Assembly (NCBI RefSeq): GCF_049856295.1
Contig: NZ_JBNDMZ010000004.1
Coordinates: 216,607-280,606 of the forward strand
Length of the DNA: 64,000 nt
From: JB111 sp049856295
GTDB lineage: Bacteria > Actinomycetota > Actinomycetes > Actinomycetales > Actinomycetaceae
Reading direction: 5' to 3'
Position numbers and translations under genes: made by a program. This document shows, piece after piece, positions 62,060 to 64,000 of the stretch. Below the pieces are notes generated by a model, which was given only the letters and a program-made list of their open reading frames with translations, was not told the DNA's origin and did no database searches. Every line of letters starts with the position of its first letter. The first letter of the stretch is position 1.

Positions 62060-62859
62060 CGGCGCCGAGCTCGTCCACCGGGGATGCGCCGGCGACCGCC
62101 GGGAAGGCGCGGGGGACACGGCGCGGCAGGGGGCGACGGCCGTCGCGGGTGTGGGGCGCCGTCGGCGTGCTCGGCGAGCTGCTGCTCACGGCCGGGGTCG
62201 TGCTCGGGCTGTACGTCGTGTGGCAGCTCTGGTGGACCGACCTCGAGGGGCACGCCCGTCAGGAGGAGTCCGTGGCCGCCATCGCGGGCGCGATCGGTGC
62301 CGCGGCGGACGGGGTCGGCGAGGCACGGACCGACGACGCGCCCCCGTTCGCGTCCGCCGACCTCGAGCTTCCCGACGGGATGACCGCGCTCGGGGTCGTG
62401 CACGTCCCCGCGTGGGGGGAGGACCACGCCCTGCCGCTGCTCGAGGGGGTCGGCATGGACGTCATAGACTTCGGTGCGCTCGGGCACTACCCGGGCACGG
62501 CGCTGCCGGGCGAGATCGGCAACCACGCGGTCGCCGGGCACCGGCAGACCCACGGTTCCCCGCTCGGCCAGGTCGCCGACCTCGAGGTGGGGGACCCGAT
62601 CGTCGTCGAGACCGCCGACACCTTCTACGTCTACCGGGTCACGGGCTCGGAGATCGTGCGGCCCTGGGACGTCGAGGTCGTCGCGCCGGTGCCCGGGGAC
62701 CCGTCCGCGGAGCCGAGCGAACGGCTGATGACCCTGACGACCTGCCACCCCTTCAACTACTCGACCCACCGCTGGATCACCTACACCGAGCTCGACCACT
62801 GGGTCGACCGCTCCGACGGGATGCCCGCCGAGCTCGTCGCGGCGTCCGAGGAGGCCTGA
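62056..62859 (+). CDS. Class E sortase
   Basis: A 267-residue sortase that covalently anchors surface proteins. N-terminal basic segment and one membrane helix (GELLLTAGVVLGLYVVWQLWW), then the sortase barrel: ALGVVHVPAWGEDHALPLLEG, catalytic His in NHAVAGHRQTHG, catalytic Cys in LMTLTTCHPF and Arg in STHRWITY. The TLTTC motif and context place it in class E, which recognises LAxTG signals in Streptomyces. GTG at 62056 overlaps the DUF881 stop; the stop overlaps the next start. Confidence 0.93.
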   Translation: MTAPSSSTGDAPATAGKARGTRRGRGRRPSRVWGAVGVLGELLLTAGVVLGLYVVWQLWWTDLEGHARQEESVAAIAGAIGAAADGVGEARTDDAPPFASADLELPDGMTALGVVHVPAWGEDHALPLLEGVGMDVIDFGALGHYPGTALPGEIGNHAVAGHRQTHGSPLGQVADLEVGDPIVVETADTFYVYRVTGSEIVRPWDVEVVAPVPGDPSAEPSERLMTLTTCHPFNYSTHRWITYTELDHWVDRSDGMPAELVAASEEA

Positions 62860-63014
62860 TGTACGCCGCCATCTTTCGCGCGCTGCCGGGGCCCCGCTGG
62901 TTGCGGGCCGTGCTCATGGCGGTGCTGATCCTCGCGGCCGTGGCCGCCCTCTTCGTCTGGGTGTTCCCGTGGGTAGAGTCGATGCTCCCCAGCGCCGACC
63001 TGACAGTGGAGTGA
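62859..63014 (+). CDS. 51-residue membrane microprotein between sortase and pabA
   Basis: One membrane helix (AVLMAVLILAAVAALFVWVFPWVES) and a short acidic end. Similar small proteins are found at this place in many actinobacteria. ATG overlaps the sortase stop (TGATG) and its stop overlaps the pabA GTG, so it is coupled on both sides. Function unknown. Confidence 0.78.
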   Translation: MYAAIFRALPGPRWLRAVLMAVLILAAVAALFVWVFPWVESMLPSADLTVE

Positions 63015-63637
63015 CCGTGGCCCGCATCCTCGTGGTGGACAACTACGACAGCTTCGTCCACACGATCGTCGGCTACCTCCAGCACCTCGGCGCGGAGACG
63101 GACGTGCGACGCAACGACGACGCCGACCTCGACGTCGCGGGGTACGACGGCGTGCTCGTCTCGCCCGGCCCCGGCGTGCCCAAGGAGGCCGGCAGGTCCG
63201 GCGAGGTGATCGAGGCGTGCGCCGCGGCCGCGGTGCCCATGCTCGGCGTGTGCCTCGGGCACCAGGTGCTCGCCGAGCTCTACGGCGGGGTGGTCACGCA
63301 CGCGCCCGAGCTCATGCACGGTCGCACCTCCGAGGTCGAGCACGACGGGACCGGGGTCCACGAGGGCCTCGACAGCCCCTTCACCGCCGCCCGCTACCAC
63401 TCGCTGGCCGTGGTGCCGGAGTCCGCCCCGGACGAGCTCGTCGTCACCGCGCGCACGCCCGGCGGGGTGATCATGGGGCTCGCCCACCGCGAGCTGCCCC
63501 TGCACGGCGTGCAGTACCACCCCGAGTCCGTGATGACGCGGGGCGGGCACCGGCTGCTGGCCAACTGGCTCGAGCTGGCCGGGCAGGGCGGGGCCGTCGC
63601 CTCCGCCGCGGGGCTCGCGCCCCTCGTCCGGGCCTGA
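63011..63637 (+). CDS. pabA: Aminodeoxychorismate/anthranilate synthase component II (glutamine amidotransferase)
   Basis: A 208-residue class I amidotransferase. ILVVDNYDSFVHTIVGYL, SPGPGVPKEAG, the nucleophile Cys in MLGVCLGHQVLAELYGG, and the His/Glu pair in GVQYHPESVMT. It delivers ammonia to PabB or TrpE. In mycobacteria the homologue at this spot is trpG/pabA (Rv0013), usually followed by pknB on the other strand. GTG at 63011 overlaps the microprotein stop; GTG 63017 is an alternative. Confidence 0.92.
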   Translation: MTVARILVVDNYDSFVHTIVGYLQHLGAETDVRRNDDADLDVAGYDGVLVSPGPGVPKEAGRSGEVIEACAAAAVPMLGVCLGHQVLAELYGGVVTHAPELMHGRTSEVEHDGTGVHEGLDSPFTAARYHSLAVVPESAPDELVVTARTPGGVIMGLAHRELPLHGVQYHPESVMTRGGHRLLANWLELAGQGGAVASAAGLAPLVRA

Positions 63638-63638
63638 G

Positions 63639-63682
63639 CCGCACTCTCGACATCGGGGGCGGGTGCTGACCCGCACTCTCGA
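63639..63682. repeat. Two dispersed-motif copies after pabA
   Basis: CCGCACTCTCGAC at 63639-63651 and CCGCACTCTCGA at 63671-63682, same orientation, starting right at the pabA stop. Confidence 0.8.
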
Positions 63683-64000
63683 GCACGACGACGAGCCGCG
63701 CGCCCGGTGCGTGCTCCGTCCCTCCGGGCACGAACCGCTGTGAGTGTGGGGGTGGCTGGTCTGGGACTGGCTGGCAGGGTGGTGGCTGGTCGTTCCGCTC
63801 GTGGGTGTGACTCGGCGAACCGCAGACCCCTTGTTGGGGGTGTCTGGAGATTGATCTGTCCGCCCATGGGTGGGGTGGCCGGCACCGTCCTGGCCCATCT
63901 CGGAGACCTGATCAGAAGGTTGTCCGCCACTGGTGTGGCGTGACTCGTCACAGTGTTGTCCCGAGGTGACTCCTACCCAGAACGGCACCGGCCACCAGCG
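63683..64000. other. Atypical, structured, apparently non-coding right edge
   Basis: 318 bases of lower G+C and T/G-rich composition, with GGTGGCTGGTC-type repeats near 63750-63790 and short hairpins GCCAC-TGGT-GTGGC (around 63926) and GTGAC-TC-GTCAC (around 63940). I find no pknB, which normally ends close to pabA on the minus strand. It could be the end of an inserted element; the window stops before that can be decided. Confidence 0.4.

Noticed and set aside
62777..63988. Minus-strand frame of 403 residues covering pabA and the right edge
   Set aside because: Antisense to pabA for most of its length; the N-terminal part has no kinase or transposase similarity that I can see.

Overview
The window is a stretch of actinobacterial core chromosome around the replication origin. 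The DNA is very G+C-rich, GTG starts are common, and the gene order is the classic actinobacterial origin neighbourhood: rpmH-rnpA-yidD-yidC-jag-rsmG-parA-parB on one side of dnaA and dnaN-gnd-recF-dciA-gyrB-gyrA-DUF3566-tRNA on the other. Actinobacterial families (CrgA, DUF6049, DUF3566, DLW-39, class E sortase, a MurJ-partner pseudokinase, a Cys-less S18) support this. The style fits a Micrococcales member (Cellulomonadaceae/Bogoriellaceae-like); that rank is inference.

Layout. 1-9.5 kb: dnaB (partial, minus strand), two plus-strand exporters (MATE, MFS), the minus-strand operon rpsF-ssb-rpsR-rplI, a class A penicillin-binding protein, and inositol-phosphate synthase. 9.5-14 kb: a cation P-type ATPase and the CCA-adding enzyme, both minus. 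14.1-27.1 kb: a plus-strand block of Nudix hydrolase, DUF6049, MurJ, pseudokinase, thioredoxin reductase, thioredoxin, PLP aminotransferase and D-Ala-D-Ala ligase-like protein. 27.2-34.9 kb: the minus-strand segregation/translation/secretion block, with a gene-free 1.57-kb gap between parA and rsmG that carries five parS or parS-like sites. 35.3-46.9 kb: dnaA through gyrA and DUF3566 on the plus strand. 47-49.2 kb: tRNA-Ile, a DLW-39-like microprotein, tRNA-Ala, a TOPRIM protein and a PrmC-related methyltransferase. 49.2-58.8 kb: accessory genes (AlkZ-like winged-helix protein, TetR plus ABC exporter, three small cupins, VOC protein, FdxA, lipoprotein, LLM oxidoreductase, F420-reductase-like protein, membrane-anchored coil protein). 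58.9-63.6 kb: ppiA, rhomboid, crgA, DUF881, class E sortase, a microprotein and pabA. The last ~350 bases look foreign to the conserved order.

How it works together. Replication initiation (dnaA, dnaN, recF, dciA, gyrAB, dnaB, ssb), origin segregation (parAB/parS) and membrane-protein insertion (yidC, yidD, jag) flank the origin, mostly co-oriented with the replication forks. Cell-wall genes (PBP, MurJ plus its regulatory pseudokinase, Ddl, CrgA, sortase) form a second theme. Redox control is visible in a SigR/SigH-type promoter in front of trxB-trxA.

Most unusual signals: a dispersed 15-bp motif (GTCGAGAGTGCGGTT) found between genes and also inside the rsmG and prmC-like reading frames; a second short motif shared by the dnaA-dnaN gap and the crgA 3' region; three TetR-type operators phased exactly 17 bp apart over a promoter; a parS cluster with a 30-bp perfect palindrome; a glycine at the quinolone-resistance serine position of GyrA; and a break in conserved synteny after pabA. 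No CRISPR array, rRNA operon or complete mobile element was seen.
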